Assembly: GCF_002042965.1 (NCBI RefSeq)
Contig: NZ_MZNT01000002.1
Coordinates: 558,001-622,000 of the forward strand
Length of the DNA: 64,000 bases
From: Paenibacillus sp. 32352
GTDB taxonomy: Bacteria; Bacillota; Bacilli; Paenibacillales; NBRC-103111
Direction: 5' to 3'
Shown: in pieces, positions 32,015-40,073 of the stretch
How the letters are laid out: each line of letters starts with the position of its first letter
Numbering within the stretch: position 1 is the stretch's first letter
Notes under the pieces: model-generated
Databases searched by the model: none
The model's input: only the letters and a program-made list of their open reading frames with translations
What the model was told of the DNA's origin: nothing
Translations under genes and position numbers: made by a program

Positions 32015-33643
32015 TTAATTTTGCTTCACAACGGTTACGTCTGCATAGGCGCGCTTATCGTTAAACAGAACGGATACCAGAGTAAACCTGGTTACGTTGC
32101 CTGTAATTTGTACATTACCGGCTTTGTCGAAAGTGACGGTACCGACAGGTCCGTTCTGCGGATCCCCAGTAATATCTTCAGCTGTGAAATAGGTGTTCAA
32201 AGCGAAGTTGTAGTAGGCAATTTCGTCTTGTTCATATTCGGTGCCGAAATTATCGGTCACTTTCAAATCCATCTTCTCATATCCGTTGAATTGGCTGGAA
32301 TAAACTCCGTTAGTCACTGTGGCATAAGCCGTAATCGAAGTGGTTCTAGCTTCCACGGTTTGAGCAGAGATTGCGGTATTGGTTACAGTAACCGGAATAG
32401 AGACTTGGTTCCTCTCTCCGCTGATAGTTGCATAAGTAACATGTATGGTTGCTGTACCTGCTTTGTCTCCAAGAATGTAGCCTTTATGATCGGCAGATAC
32501 TGCTGCCTTCACTACACTCGGATTCGAAGAGGTAATAGTTTGAACAAGTCCAGGGGTCGTTACTTCTTCTCCTGACTCGTTCGTAACGGTTATTTCAACT
32601 TCTTTGGCCAATTTGCTGAGAGTCGGATCTTCCGCTTCTGCTTTGGGTACAGAGCCGTTGCTGCCTGTAGCGGCGGAGGTTAAGTTGGAATCGATGACGC
32701 TGCTCAGTTCATAGGAAGATGCCGTTGAATATTTGTACTTTCCTGTAGACGTAATAGTCCCTACCGTAAAGGAACCCGTAGCCGTCTTAATGGAAGCTGT
32801 GTCGAGACCCCCAAGAGTGACCGAGTAGCTGCCATTGCTCAGCTTCGTATCGCCAGTTAATGTTAGTGTGGCCGAATCATTGCTGAATGCCCAAGCAGTA
32901 CTAGTTGCCACAACGGATCCGTCCTTGCTGAGTGTCAAAGTAGCCTTTGTCGCGTCCACGGCTTTGTCCAGCTTGACCTGGACCGCTTGATCGCCGGATG
33001 CCTGGACGGAAGTCACAGACACTTGTTTATTTTCTGCTGAAGGGGAAGAAGGGAGGGAACCATACGCTCCTACCACCAGGTCTTCCCGGGTGGCAACAGC
33101 ATCCCCGGCTTTATCACCAGGGTGGATATTGGCTTCCTTGGCTTGCTTAACCGCGTCAGCATACCATGGCGTACCCGTGGTATTCACCGTTTTGCCCAGT
33201 CCCTTGAGGAATACAGTATCGAGCTGCCCAACCGTTACATTTTCTCCTGGAGCAAAGGTAGTGTCGGTCATTCCGTCAATAAGTCCCGCTTTTTTGGCCG
33301 CTTCGATATAAGGAATGGCCCACCCGTTGGCGGTGTCATCCGAACGGACATCCGTGAAGCTGGAGGCTTGAACGGCAGCATCAACTTTTAAACCGAACAC
33401 TAAAGCTGCGACCTTAGCGAATTGGGCTCTGGTCATATTCTGGGAGATGCCGAAGCTATCCTCCGATACGCCTTCAAAGATTCCCTGCGCGAGCAAGGTA
33501 TCCAGCTTGGTTTTCAGGGCGGTATCTACATTAACAAGATCTTTATAATCAGCGGTAGTTTTCGTTGTATTCGCCAATGCCGTCGAGGAGAGCATAGAAA
33601 GGGCAACAGCGGCGGTGGTTAGCAGGGTTAAGCCTTTTTTCAT
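32015..33643 (-). CDS. S-layer homology domain protein
   Basis: A 542-residue exported protein. A signal peptide (MKKGLTLLTTAAVALSMLSSTALA) is followed by three SLH motifs (about residues 30-190: YKDLVNVDTALKTKL.., FTDV..NGWAIPYIEAAKKAGLIDGM, WYADAVKQAKEAN). These anchor proteins to pyruvylated cell wall polymers. The rest is beta-rich, Thr/Ser-rich, with Ig-like segments (KLDKAVDATKATLTLSKDGS, QVSIPVTVTN). ATG 33643 is chosen since GGAGG lies upstream; an in-frame ATG at 33661 would place extra residues before the signal peptide. Likely a surface or structural protein. Confidence 0.88.
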   Translation of the reverse strand: MKKGLTLLTTAAVALSMLSSTALANTTKTTADYKDLVNVDTALKTKLDTLLAQGIFEGVSEDSFGISQNMTRAQFAKVAALVFGLKVDAAVQASSFTDVRSDDTANGWAIPYIEAAKKAGLIDGMTDTTFAPGENVTVGQLDTVFLKGLGKTVNTTGTPWYADAVKQAKEANIHPGDKAGDAVATREDLVVGAYGSLPSSPSAENKQVSVTSVQASGDQAVQVKLDKAVDATKATLTLSKDGSVVATSTAWAFSNDSATLTLTGDTKLSNGSYSVTLGGLDTASIKTATGSFTVGTITSTGKYKYSTASSYELSSVIDSNLTSAATGSNGSVPKAEAEDPTLSKLAKEVEITVTNESGEEVTTPGLVQTITSSNPSVVKAAVSADHKGYILGDKAGTATIHVTYATISGERNQVSIPVTVTNTAISAQTVEARTTSITAYATVTNGVYSSQFNGYEKMDLKVTDNFGTEYEQDEIAYYNFALNTYFTAEDITGDPQNGPVGTVTFDKAGNVQITGNVTRFTLVSVLFNDKRAYADVTVVKQN

Positions 33644-33890
33644 ATAAGGTTGTTCCTCCATTAAAAATAGTTCTATTAATATATAATCATACTATTTTGT
33701 CAGATCAAATGCCAACTCTTTTAGTGTATGGTAATATGTAGCAATGATGTAAGTAAGTTGATGAAGGGAGCGAAGAGAATTTGAATATTGGTCATATCGA
33801 TAAGGACTTTGAGTTTGTATCCTATATGAGGAAGCTAGGGAGTCATAACTTACAAGAAGGCAGTAATGGTTAGAATGGAGGGGATGTTAA

Positions 33891-34373
33891 GTGGCTGGAG
33901 TTAGAGTATTCGTGCTGGATGAAGAGGATCGTCTATTATTAGTTCAAAGCGATTATAAGAAACAGGGGCCTGAGCATATGATTTGGGTGATACCAGGCGG
34001 GGGCATTGAGCCGGGGGAATATAGCAGAGATGCAGCGATTCGTGAAGTCAAGGAAGAAACAGGACTTGACATAAGGGTGGAACGACTTCTTTGGGTTGTT
34101 GAAGAGAAAGAACCGGACGGTGAGGTCGACTATTGCCATTATTTTTTGGCGGAAGTGACTGGAGGGCAGCTGAGCAAGGGATACGATCCTGAATGGGATA
34201 TGGAGAACCAGGTTATTATGGATGTTCAGTTTTTCAGCAGGGAGGACATGTCCAAGTTGTCTAACGTGTACCCCGAGGCAGCTTTGGATGAGTTCTGGGA
34301 CTTGGCAGGTTCGGCTCCAACCCACGATCCATGGAGAAGCAGACCGTCGAGAGGATTTGGTTGTAGAAAGTAA
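33891..34373 (+). CDS. Nudix hydrolase
   Basis: A 160-residue protein with a complete Nudix box G-x5-E-x7-REUxEExGU (GGGIEPGEYSRDAA.. REVKEETGLDI, about residues 36-61). It hydrolyses a nucleoside diphosphate linked to another moiety; the substrate is not readable. GTG 33891 follows AGGGGATGTTAA. A hairpin terminator lies at 34401. Confidence 0.87.
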   Translation: MAGVRVFVLDEEDRLLLVQSDYKKQGPEHMIWVIPGGGIEPGEYSRDAAIREVKEETGLDIRVERLLWVVEEKEPDGEVDYCHYFLAEVTGGQLSKGYDPEWDMENQVIMDVQFFSREDMSKLSNVYPEAALDEFWDLAGSAPTHDPWRSRPSRGFGCRK

Positions 34374-34399
34374 TAACAATGATTAGGATGCAAGGGCTG

Positions 34400-34428
34400 A
34401 CCGCTGTCGTTCGGTCTTTTTTTATTCT
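34400..34428 (+). terminator. terminator after Nudix gene
   Basis: GACCG pairs with CGGTC around a CTGTCGTT loop, followed by seven T. Confidence 0.65.
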
Positions 34429-34521
34429 CTCATTTCAAAAACAGGAAATAAAGCTGCCATGACATTCTCTTTATCTTGTAACACTTTCCATTTAATGTTA
34501 TATCGTAAAGGAGAGTGAACG

Positions 34522-35355
34522 ATGAACCGTCACGAATCAACCTATCATTTTAAAAATACCGGTGCAGGCACTGAAGCCGAATTGGCCAGGCTGCACTCCC
34601 AAGTTCATATGAGCTGGGAGAAGGAATTCCGATTGCTGCGCTGGTTTGGATTAAAGGACGGAATGCATATTCTCGAAGCGGGCTGCGGACCCGGATTCTA
34701 CACGGAGCAGTTGCTCGATCATTGGCCCGGGAGTAAGGTGACAGCTCTGGATGTTGACGGTTTTTTGCTGGATCAGGCCAGAAACCGGACGAAGGATATC
34801 CCTGCTCATCAGCTGCAATTTGTACAAGCCTCTATTATGGAAACGGGTGTGAAGGATCAGACATTTGATTTTATTATTGTCAGGCTGTTGTTTCTCCATT
34901 TGTATGAACCGCTGAAAGCTGCTGTGGAACTTTACAGGGTTCTGAAGCCCGGCGGGAAGCTGGTCATTATCGATATTGACGATGGAGTATTTGGTACGCT
35001 ATCTCCCGAGATGGAGAGTCTGCCCGTCATTATGAGTAAATTGGCTGCATCGCAAAAAAAGAACGGCGGGAATCGGCATATGGGGAGGGCACTGCCGCGA
35101 CTTTTAAAGGAAGCGGGATTTATCCATGTAGATCTGGAGGCGGTTGTACAGCATACCGAGATTGCCGGAAAAGACGGGTTCAGCCGGCAGCTAGACCCCA
35201 AACGGTTTGAATGCTTTCTTCAACGTGGCGTCATCACCCAAGAGGAATTTAAGCAAATGAAGAGCTGGTATAAAGCGTTTCAAGAGCGTTCCGACGCATC
35301 TGCAATGATGATTTTTCTGATGGCTTGCGGGACAAAGCCGTGCAGTAAGGAATGA
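34522..35355 (+). CDS. Class I SAM-dependent methyltransferase
   Basis: A 277-residue methyltransferase. Motif I is ILEAGCGPGFYTEQ (about residues 52-65), the acidic motif II end VTALDVDG, and motif VI KPGGKLVIIDIDDG. AAAGGAG lies upstream of ATG 34522. It lacks obvious partner genes; the substrate is unknown. Confidence 0.85.
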   Translation: MNRHESTYHFKNTGAGTEAELARLHSQVHMSWEKEFRLLRWFGLKDGMHILEAGCGPGFYTEQLLDHWPGSKVTALDVDGFLLDQARNRTKDIPAHQLQFVQASIMETGVKDQTFDFIIVRLLFLHLYEPLKAAVELYRVLKPGGKLVIIDIDDGVFGTLSPEMESLPVIMSKLAASQKKNGGNRHMGRALPRLLKEAGFIHVDLEAVVQHTEIAGKDGFSRQLDPKRFECFLQRGVITQEEFKQMKSWYKAFQERSDASAMMIFLMACGTKPCSKE

Positions 35356-35377
35356 TTTTGTACGAAGGAGTGAGGAG

Positions 35378-35851
35378 GTGTTTAAGCCGATGTTGGGAAA
35401 TAAGCGTATCCCTTCGCCCACTATGAAAATGGTAAGCTTGGGCTTATTGTACATAGCGTTGTTTGCGGCAAGCGGCTGTGCCGGATTAGGAGATTACGAT
35501 ATTTCATTACCTGGCGGTTATTCGGTTGTCAGGACATCCGCCCATGAAGTAGCGATACGTAAACAGGAAGGTGAAGGAGCCTGGGGAGGGGAGATCGTTC
35601 CCGCTAAGGTTGTCCAGGTCGGTTGGGATGACCGGTATATTTTGGCAAAGCAAGTAGGACTAAGGAATGACCCCAAGAGAACCGACGGCTCTTATCAAAT
35701 ACCGGATGAGACCATCGTGGCTTTTTGGATCGTTGATCCGCAGACGAAAGAGGTTTACGGTCCAATGACAGAGGAAAACTTTGCGGCGAGAAAAAAGGCT
35801 TTGGGGATTGAGGAGAGTGTCACTTTAAAAGCAGTAGACTCATTGAATTAA
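35378..35851 (+). CDS. Lipoprotein, DUF3997-like
   Basis: A 157-residue exported lipoprotein. A hydrophobic segment (MVSLGLLYIALFAASGC) ends in a lipobox Cys at about residue 33. The mature part (GLGDYDISLPGGYSVVRTSAHEVAI, GWDDRYILAKQ, FWIVDPQTKEVYGPMTEENF) resembles DUF3997 proteins of unknown function. GTG 35378 has GAAGGAG upstream; ATG 35390 and ATG 35423 are alternatives. Its terminator has been split by a 205-bp repeat. Confidence 0.65.
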   Translation: MFKPMLGNKRIPSPTMKMVSLGLLYIALFAASGCAGLGDYDISLPGGYSVVRTSAHEVAIRKQEGEGAWGGEIVPAKVVQVGWDDRYILAKQVGLRNDPKRTDGSYQIPDETIVAFWIVDPQTKEVYGPMTEENFAARKKALGIEESVTLKAVDSLN

Positions 35852-35876
35852 TCGGCAAGGAAAGTGAGCATAAAAA

Positions 35877-35893
35877 GAACAGCCAAGGCTGTT
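35877..35893. repeat. left 17-bp direct repeat (half of split terminator)
   Basis: GAACAGCCAAGGCTGTT, itself a palindrome, identical to 36099-36115. It is preceded by AAAAA but is not followed by a T run. Confidence 0.85.
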
Positions 35894-36098
35894 GAGTCTG
35901 TCGAGAAAACTAGTTTTGCGAGAACTTTGCTAAATATGGAGGTGGGGTATTCCTCGGAAGAGTTTACGTCCGCCTTTGAAACCCGTGAAAATACCACTAA
36001 ATCTGATCCCTTTCACGGGTTTCAACAGCGGCTGGAGGGGCATACCCCACCGTAGTATATTAGCAATAGTTCAAGCCTTATAGGTTTCTCGACAATCT
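35894..36098 (+). mobile_element. MITE-like 205-bp palindromic element, copy A
   Basis: A 205-base non-coding element between two perfect 17-bp direct repeats. It has inverted ends (TGTCGAGAAA 35899-35908 with TTTCTCGACA 36085-36094), inner arms GGTGGGGTAT (35941-35950) with ATACCCCACC (36042-36051) and a 13-bp central hairpin arm GAAACCCGTGAAA (35978-35990) with TTTCACGGGTTTC (36011-36023). A related copy in the opposite orientation lies at 48721-48925; 35 bases (35961-35995) and 24 bases (36009-36032) are identical between copies. No ORF is conserved. It lies inside the terminator shared by two convergent genes. Confidence 0.8.
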
Positions 36099-36120
36099 GA
36101 ACAGCCAAGGCTGTTCTTTT
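36099..36120 (+). terminator. right direct repeat with terminator T tail
   Basis: GAACAGCCAAGGCTGTT followed by CTTTT. With AAAAAGAAC on the left copy it reconstructs an uninterrupted hairpin AAAAGAACAGCC/GGCTGTTCTTTT. Confidence 0.75.
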
Positions 36121-36138
36121 ATGTATGCTGCAGGCCGC

Positions 36139-36462
36139 TTAGGTGCCGGTAAGCTTCAAACCGATCACACCGACAATGACCAAGCCGATAAAAAAGAGGC
36201 GCTTCGGAGATTTGGATTCCTTATACAGCCAAATACCGACGATCGCCGCTCCGGCTGCCCCTATCCCTGTCCAGATGCTGTACGCGGTACCGATAGGAAT
36301 ATGCACCAGTGCCTTCGATAAGAAGTAAAAGCTCAACCCCATCGAAGGGATACAAGCCAAAGTCCAATATAATCTTCGAAAGCCCTCGGATTTTTTTATT
36401 AGAATCACACCAATAATTTCCATGAAGCCGGCTAGAAGCAAGAAAACCCACGACACGCCCAT
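36139..36462 (-). CDS. Small multidrug resistance transporter subunit (YkkD-like)
   Basis: A 107-residue four-helix SMR protein. The essential membrane Glu is E15 (GFMEIIGV); PIGTAYSIWTGIGAAGAAIVG is the family signature. Its start overlaps the stop of the second SMR gene, indicating a heterodimer of the YkkCD/EbrAB type. Substrates may be guanidinium-type or quaternary cations. No ykkC guanidine riboswitch is visible upstream of the pair. Confidence 0.87.
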   Translation of the reverse strand: MGVSWVFLLLAGFMEIIGVILIKKSEGFRRLYWTLACIPSMGLSFYFLSKALVHIPIGTAYSIWTGIGAAGAAIVGIWLYKESKSPKRLFFIGLVIVGVIGLKLTGT

Positions 36463-36815
36463 CAGCTCCTTTCTTTTTCTTTCTGAGGCTGTTCTGTCTC
36501 CGATACGCTCAGCTTGAGACCCAGGAGACCTGCCAGGAGCACAACGATAAAAAAGATCCTCAGCCCGTCCCGCGGCTCACCTAAAAATAACATCCCCACA
36601 ATAACCGTCCCAGCGGCTCCGATTCCGGTAAACACCGCATAGGCGGTACCGATAGGAAGCTGAGTCATAGATTTGGTGAACAAGTAGAAGCTGATTACGA
36701 TACAGAGGATGGTTAACACAGATGGCACCAGCACGGTAAAGCTATGTGTATATTTAAGCCCCGTAGCCCAACCTACGTCCATAAGTCCCCCTAATACTAC
36801 GTAAAGCCACGCCAT
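36462..36815 (-). CDS. Small multidrug resistance transporter subunit (YkkC-like)
   Basis: A 117-residue SMR protein. PIGTAYAVFTGIGAAGTVIVG is conserved, but the position of the essential Glu reads Asp13 (GLMDVGW). Such E-to-D change is known to alter proton coupling in SMR proteins; here only one of the paired subunits carries it. It is first in the operon, with AAAGGAG upstream of ATG 36815. Confidence 0.87.
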   Translation of the reverse strand: MAWLYVVLGGLMDVGWATGLKYTHSFTVLVPSVLTILCIVISFYLFTKSMTQLPIGTAYAVFTGIGAAGTVIVGMLFLGEPRDGLRIFFIVVLLAGLLGLKLSVSETEQPQKEKERS

Positions 36816-36883
36816 TCTTATGAACTCCTTTCTTTACCCATTGCATGCAAAAAGCACCTTCTGGAACATTTTATATCATTATT

Positions 36884-36912
36884 ACAATACTGTCTGGAAG
36901 CAGCTTTTTCAA
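36884..36912 (-). promoter_or_regulatory. promoter of SMR pair
   Basis: On the minus strand: TTGAAA (36912-36907), a 17-base spacer, TATTGT (36889-36884). Confidence 0.45.
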
Positions 36913-37026
36913 ATTTATTTCCGCTCGGGTTCGACAAAATGAGAAAATGTACTCTATGATTGGGCAAAACTTCCTGTTATATTAGTACATAAAGCGACAA
37001 AGCCATTATATGAATGAGGTATTCTA

Positions 37027-38133
37027 ATGAAGCTACAGCCATTGAAGAAAGCCATCGTTACTATTCTTGCATTTGGACTCCTTGCTTCCCCTGCGATAAA
37101 TGTGGAAGCTGCAGCGAATTCCAATGCGATTGTGACGGCAACTTCACTCTATGTCCGCAGCAAACCGGATATCCAATCTTCCATCGTGGGGTCCTTAAAG
37201 CAAAATACGGTCGTCGTCACATCCCAGGAATCGTACGGATGGATCAAGATCAAAGCAGGGAGCCTGAACGGTTGGGTAGCAGGACAATATTTAAAAATGC
37301 AAAATGGTATACCGTCGGACAAGCTTACGAGCACCAGTACAAAAAGCTCGGACACGGCTAAGAAAGGAACGGTTACCGTTCTTGCTGATTCGCTGCATAT
37401 GCGCAAAGGGCCCGGAACTCAACATGCTGTCGTAAGCGTTCTATCCTCGGGTCATTCCTTGTCCGTGCTTGACTCATCACAAGACTGGGTCCAGGTCCGA
37501 ACGGCCGAAGGAGCTACCGGTTGGGTGATGGGGAAGTACGTAGGCAAAGCATCGGCCAACAACGTATCGGTATCCTCGAACAGTCCGGGCCTGAAGGGGA
37601 AGAGGATTGTAGTGGACCCTGGGCATGGCGGCGGCGATACAGGGACTCAGGGGAAGAAATACGGAACGAATGAAAAATCATTGAATTTGTCTACGGCCCG
37701 TTATTTGGCAGATCAATTGCGAAAAGCCGGCGCCCAGGTGACCATGACCCGCACACGTGATGAGGAGAATCCGAATTTATCCGCGAGAGTCTCCGTCAGC
37801 GAGAAGAACCGCGCGGACGCTTTTGTCAGCATCCATTACAACTCCTCGCCGAAAGCGAATTCCGGCACATTAACCTTTTTCTACTCAAGCTCCAAGGATA
37901 TGCCTTTAGCCAGAAAAATAGAAGCTCGGCTGGATCGTGCGCTGGATTTGAAAAGCAACGGGATATCCTATGGCAATTACCATGTGCTTCGGGAAAATGC
38001 TCAGCCGTCCGTTCTCGTGGAGCTTGGATTTTTGTCCAATGCCAAGGATGAGCAGCTTGTCCGTACCGCTGCCTATCAAAAGAAAGCGGCCGATGCGATT
38101 GTTAACGGCTTGCAGGATTACTTCAACGGATAA
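37027..38133 (+). CDS. N-acetylmuramoyl-L-alanine amidase with two SH3 domains
   Basis: A 368-residue exported cell wall hydrolase. A signal peptide covers about residues 1-30; two bacterial SH3 domains follow (ATSLYVRSKPD.., ADSLHMRKGPG..), then an Amidase_3 catalytic domain from about residue 190. Zinc and catalytic residues are H in VDPGHGG, E in NEKSLNL, H in SIHYN and E in VLVELGFLSN. It cuts the bond between MurNAc and the peptide in peptidoglycan. GAGGT lies upstream of ATG 37027, and a terminator follows. Confidence 0.92.
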   Translation: MKLQPLKKAIVTILAFGLLASPAINVEAAANSNAIVTATSLYVRSKPDIQSSIVGSLKQNTVVVTSQESYGWIKIKAGSLNGWVAGQYLKMQNGIPSDKLTSTSTKSSDTAKKGTVTVLADSLHMRKGPGTQHAVVSVLSSGHSLSVLDSSQDWVQVRTAEGATGWVMGKYVGKASANNVSVSSNSPGLKGKRIVVDPGHGGGDTGTQGKKYGTNEKSLNLSTARYLADQLRKAGAQVTMTRTRDEENPNLSARVSVSEKNRADAFVSIHYNSSPKANSGTLTFFYSSSKDMPLARKIEARLDRALDLKSNGISYGNYHVLRENAQPSVLVELGFLSNAKDEQLVRTAAYQKKAADAIVNGLQDYFNG

Positions 38134-38140
38134 ATGAAAG

Positions 38141-38167
38141 GTTGCTGCTTATGCAGCAGCTTTTTTC
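38141..38167 (+). terminator. terminator after amidase gene
   Basis: GTTGCTGC (38141-38148) pairs with GCAGCAGC (38153-38160), with six T after it. Confidence 0.85.
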
Positions 38168-38420
38168 GTTTCATCCATCTGACATATACTCCTTCCAAAC
38201 TGTCTTCTTTATCAGTATCCATGAAATTTCGACTCCTTGATCTCCATGGACTACCGACGCCACTTGAAGATCCCTACCTCCCATGACACCGTTGCTCCAG
38301 GCAAGAAAGGTCAGCATGAATCTATTTCTACTAGATTAATTAATGAGTCTAGCAATTTCACCCAATCTTTGAAACTATCACTTGCATACAATGTGCTATC
38401 ACTATCAAGGAGGTTATGTA

Positions 38421-38759
38421 ATGAAAAAACAAGTGAAATCAAAAGTAAGCAGAAAAGCGGTTGGGAGAAAAATAGTCCTTCGTCCAAGCAACGCCCGTGC
38501 TACTCAAAACCTTGGAAATGGCTTCCGGCGTACCGTGTTCAGCTCACGACGGATCCCTGCCCACAGCTTCCTTTCGATTACTTTCACTGCAGGTACCGGC
38601 AGGGTAGTCATTAATGCAGGTTGGACGATTACCGGTTTCGCATCCGCCTGGCCGACAGATAGCTTCCCGGCCACAGATACTGTCTGGATCTTGATTATCG
38701 AAAATCCTACAGACAACGATCGATTTGTGACTCCGTACCTGATTACCAAAACACGTTAA
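38421..38759 (+). CDS. Small basic hypothetical protein (112 aa)
   Basis: A 112-residue protein with a Lys/Arg-rich N-terminus (MKKQVKSKVSRKAVGRKIVLR) and a beta-rich remainder (RVVINAGWTITGFASAWP, TVWILIIENPTDNDRFVTPYLITKTR). AAGGAGG is seven bases before ATG 38421. No signal peptide is obvious. It ends convergently with the trypsin-like protease gene and shares a terminator with it. Family not recognised; it could be a spore-associated or surface protein (guess). Confidence 0.6.
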   Translation: MKKQVKSKVSRKAVGRKIVLRPSNARATQNLGNGFRRTVFSSRRIPAHSFLSITFTAGTGRVVINAGWTITGFASAWPTDSFPATDTVWILIIENPTDNDRFVTPYLITKTR

Positions 38760-38782
38760 TGGAATCTGCCTGAAAGTAAACA

Positions 38783-38820
38783 ACCCGGCACCTGAAGAGT
38801 GCCGGGTTCTATTCTATTTT
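38783..38820. terminator. bidirectional terminator
   Basis: AACCCGGCAC pairs with GTGCCGGGTT around CTGAAGA, with T-rich flanks, between the convergent genes. Confidence 0.8.
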
Positions 38821-39881
38821 TTAGCAGCAGCTGTTCTGCTTCTAGCCGAGATGATTCGTATGGAAGCCAGCTCTCTAGCCGTTAAACGGCGGGCAAAGGC
38901 CGGATTACCGTTGGTTTTCACGTTTTTGACGATTCCGGCACCATTGGGACGGGCAACCCGCAAACGAAATCGTCTCATGAACCAGTCTACCGGAAAGGCG
39001 ATAGAGGTTAGGCCGTCCTCGGTACCTGCGAAATTGACCGCAGCTGCGAAATTGTCAGCTCTCCTGAGCCATACGGAACCCGAATCACCGGGAAGAGAGA
39101 CGGGGCTGGCACCTACAATGACCGATTGATTCCGAAAGGTGATTACGCCCAGATTCCCCCCATAATCGACTAGAACATCCGTATTAACGGAATCAACCCT
39201 TCCGAATCGCAGTCCTGTTGTACGGCCAACCTTTTTGAAGCGATCCCCGACTCTATACGAGGTTACATAGCCTGGGACAACGCCGACTGTAGCATAGCGG
39301 GGAGTGACTATAGCGTTGCGGACCGGCAGGGAGATAGCCGCATCTATAAAGTTAGTGGCGTTCCTTCTCAGCAGTGCGTATCGGGAGAGAAATCCGACTC
39401 TATCTATCACCGGTCTTCCATTATCCGCCCCTCCGGGCTGCAATGTTTCGGCACGTACATTGGAATTTAAGGGGTTAGTAAGTACGTGAGTGTTACTGAA
39501 AATGTAACGCTGGTTCGCTCCGGGGAAATTGGTGACAATCAGTCCTGCGGTTCCGGACCCGGCTGCCGTCCCAATACTGTACCCTGCCTGGACAGGGCGT
39601 ATACGACCCTGGAAATTGGCATGGGAGCGTATTTTTCCTGTTCGGACAACCCGGATCGGAACCTGTACGTTTTTACCCTTTACACTTATGGTAACGGTTG
39701 AAGCGATTCCTAAAGCAACTGCAGACAAAGCGTCGGCATAAATAATGACCGCCGCGCCTTTTTTCGGCCGTTCGGGATCATGGTAGCCTACGCCGACCCC
39801 CTGTACTTTGGAATGTTTTAGCAAGGTTGGCGCCATTCGCTCCTTCATGGCATAAGCTGCAGCAAAAGTGGCCAAGCTCAT
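38814..39881 (-). CDS. Trypsin-like serine protease (chymotrypsin fold)
   Basis: A 355-residue protein with a chymotrypsin-like catalytic triad: H132 in SNTHVL, D180 in FIDAAIS and S267 in PGDSGS. The N-terminus up to residue 35 is helical and lacks a clear signal peptide. The C-terminal tail is basic (ARRLTARELASIRIISARSRTAAAKK). It resembles bacterial NAL1-like or S1-like peptidases found in Firmicutes, usually of unknown target. ATG 39881 is taken as start, with GTG 39884 just before it. Confidence 0.7.
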   Translation of the reverse strand: MSLATFAAAYAMKERMAPTLLKHSKVQGVGVGYHDPERPKKGAAVIIYADALSAVALGIASTVTISVKGKNVQVPIRVVRTGKIRSHANFQGRIRPVQAGYSIGTAAGSGTAGLIVTNFPGANQRYIFSNTHVLTNPLNSNVRAETLQPGGADNGRPVIDRVGFLSRYALLRRNATNFIDAAISLPVRNAIVTPRYATVGVVPGYVTSYRVGDRFKKVGRTTGLRFGRVDSVNTDVLVDYGGNLGVITFRNQSVIVGASPVSLPGDSGSVWLRRADNFAAAVNFAGTEDGLTSIAFPVDWFMRRFRLRVARPNGAGIVKNVKTNGNPAFARRLTARELASIRIISARSRTAAAKK

Positions 39882-40073
39882 CACCTAACTCTCTCTTAGA
39901 ATACGATAGTGTATTAAACATGAAGAGAAAGTGATTGGGTTGTTGAACCGAGGAACATGTTTATCCTAACGCAGGCATTGGCAAATCGCCGAAAAGGGCG
40001 CATTTTCGACAAAGTTATACAATTTTCTTCGTTTCTTGCTATAATAGGCATGGAGCGGGGTGGGTACAGATAG

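Noticed and set aside
33781-33873. TTG-started 30-codon ORF before the Nudix gene
   Set aside because: TTG start, weak site and no recognisable composition.
35864-36055. 63-codon ORF across element copy A
   Set aside because: It spans the direct repeat and element boundary and is not conserved in copy B.
36816-37000. ykkC/guanidine-I riboswitch upstream of the SMR pair
   Set aside because: The conserved guanidine-I motifs are absent; only a simple promoter and an imperfect hairpin are seen.
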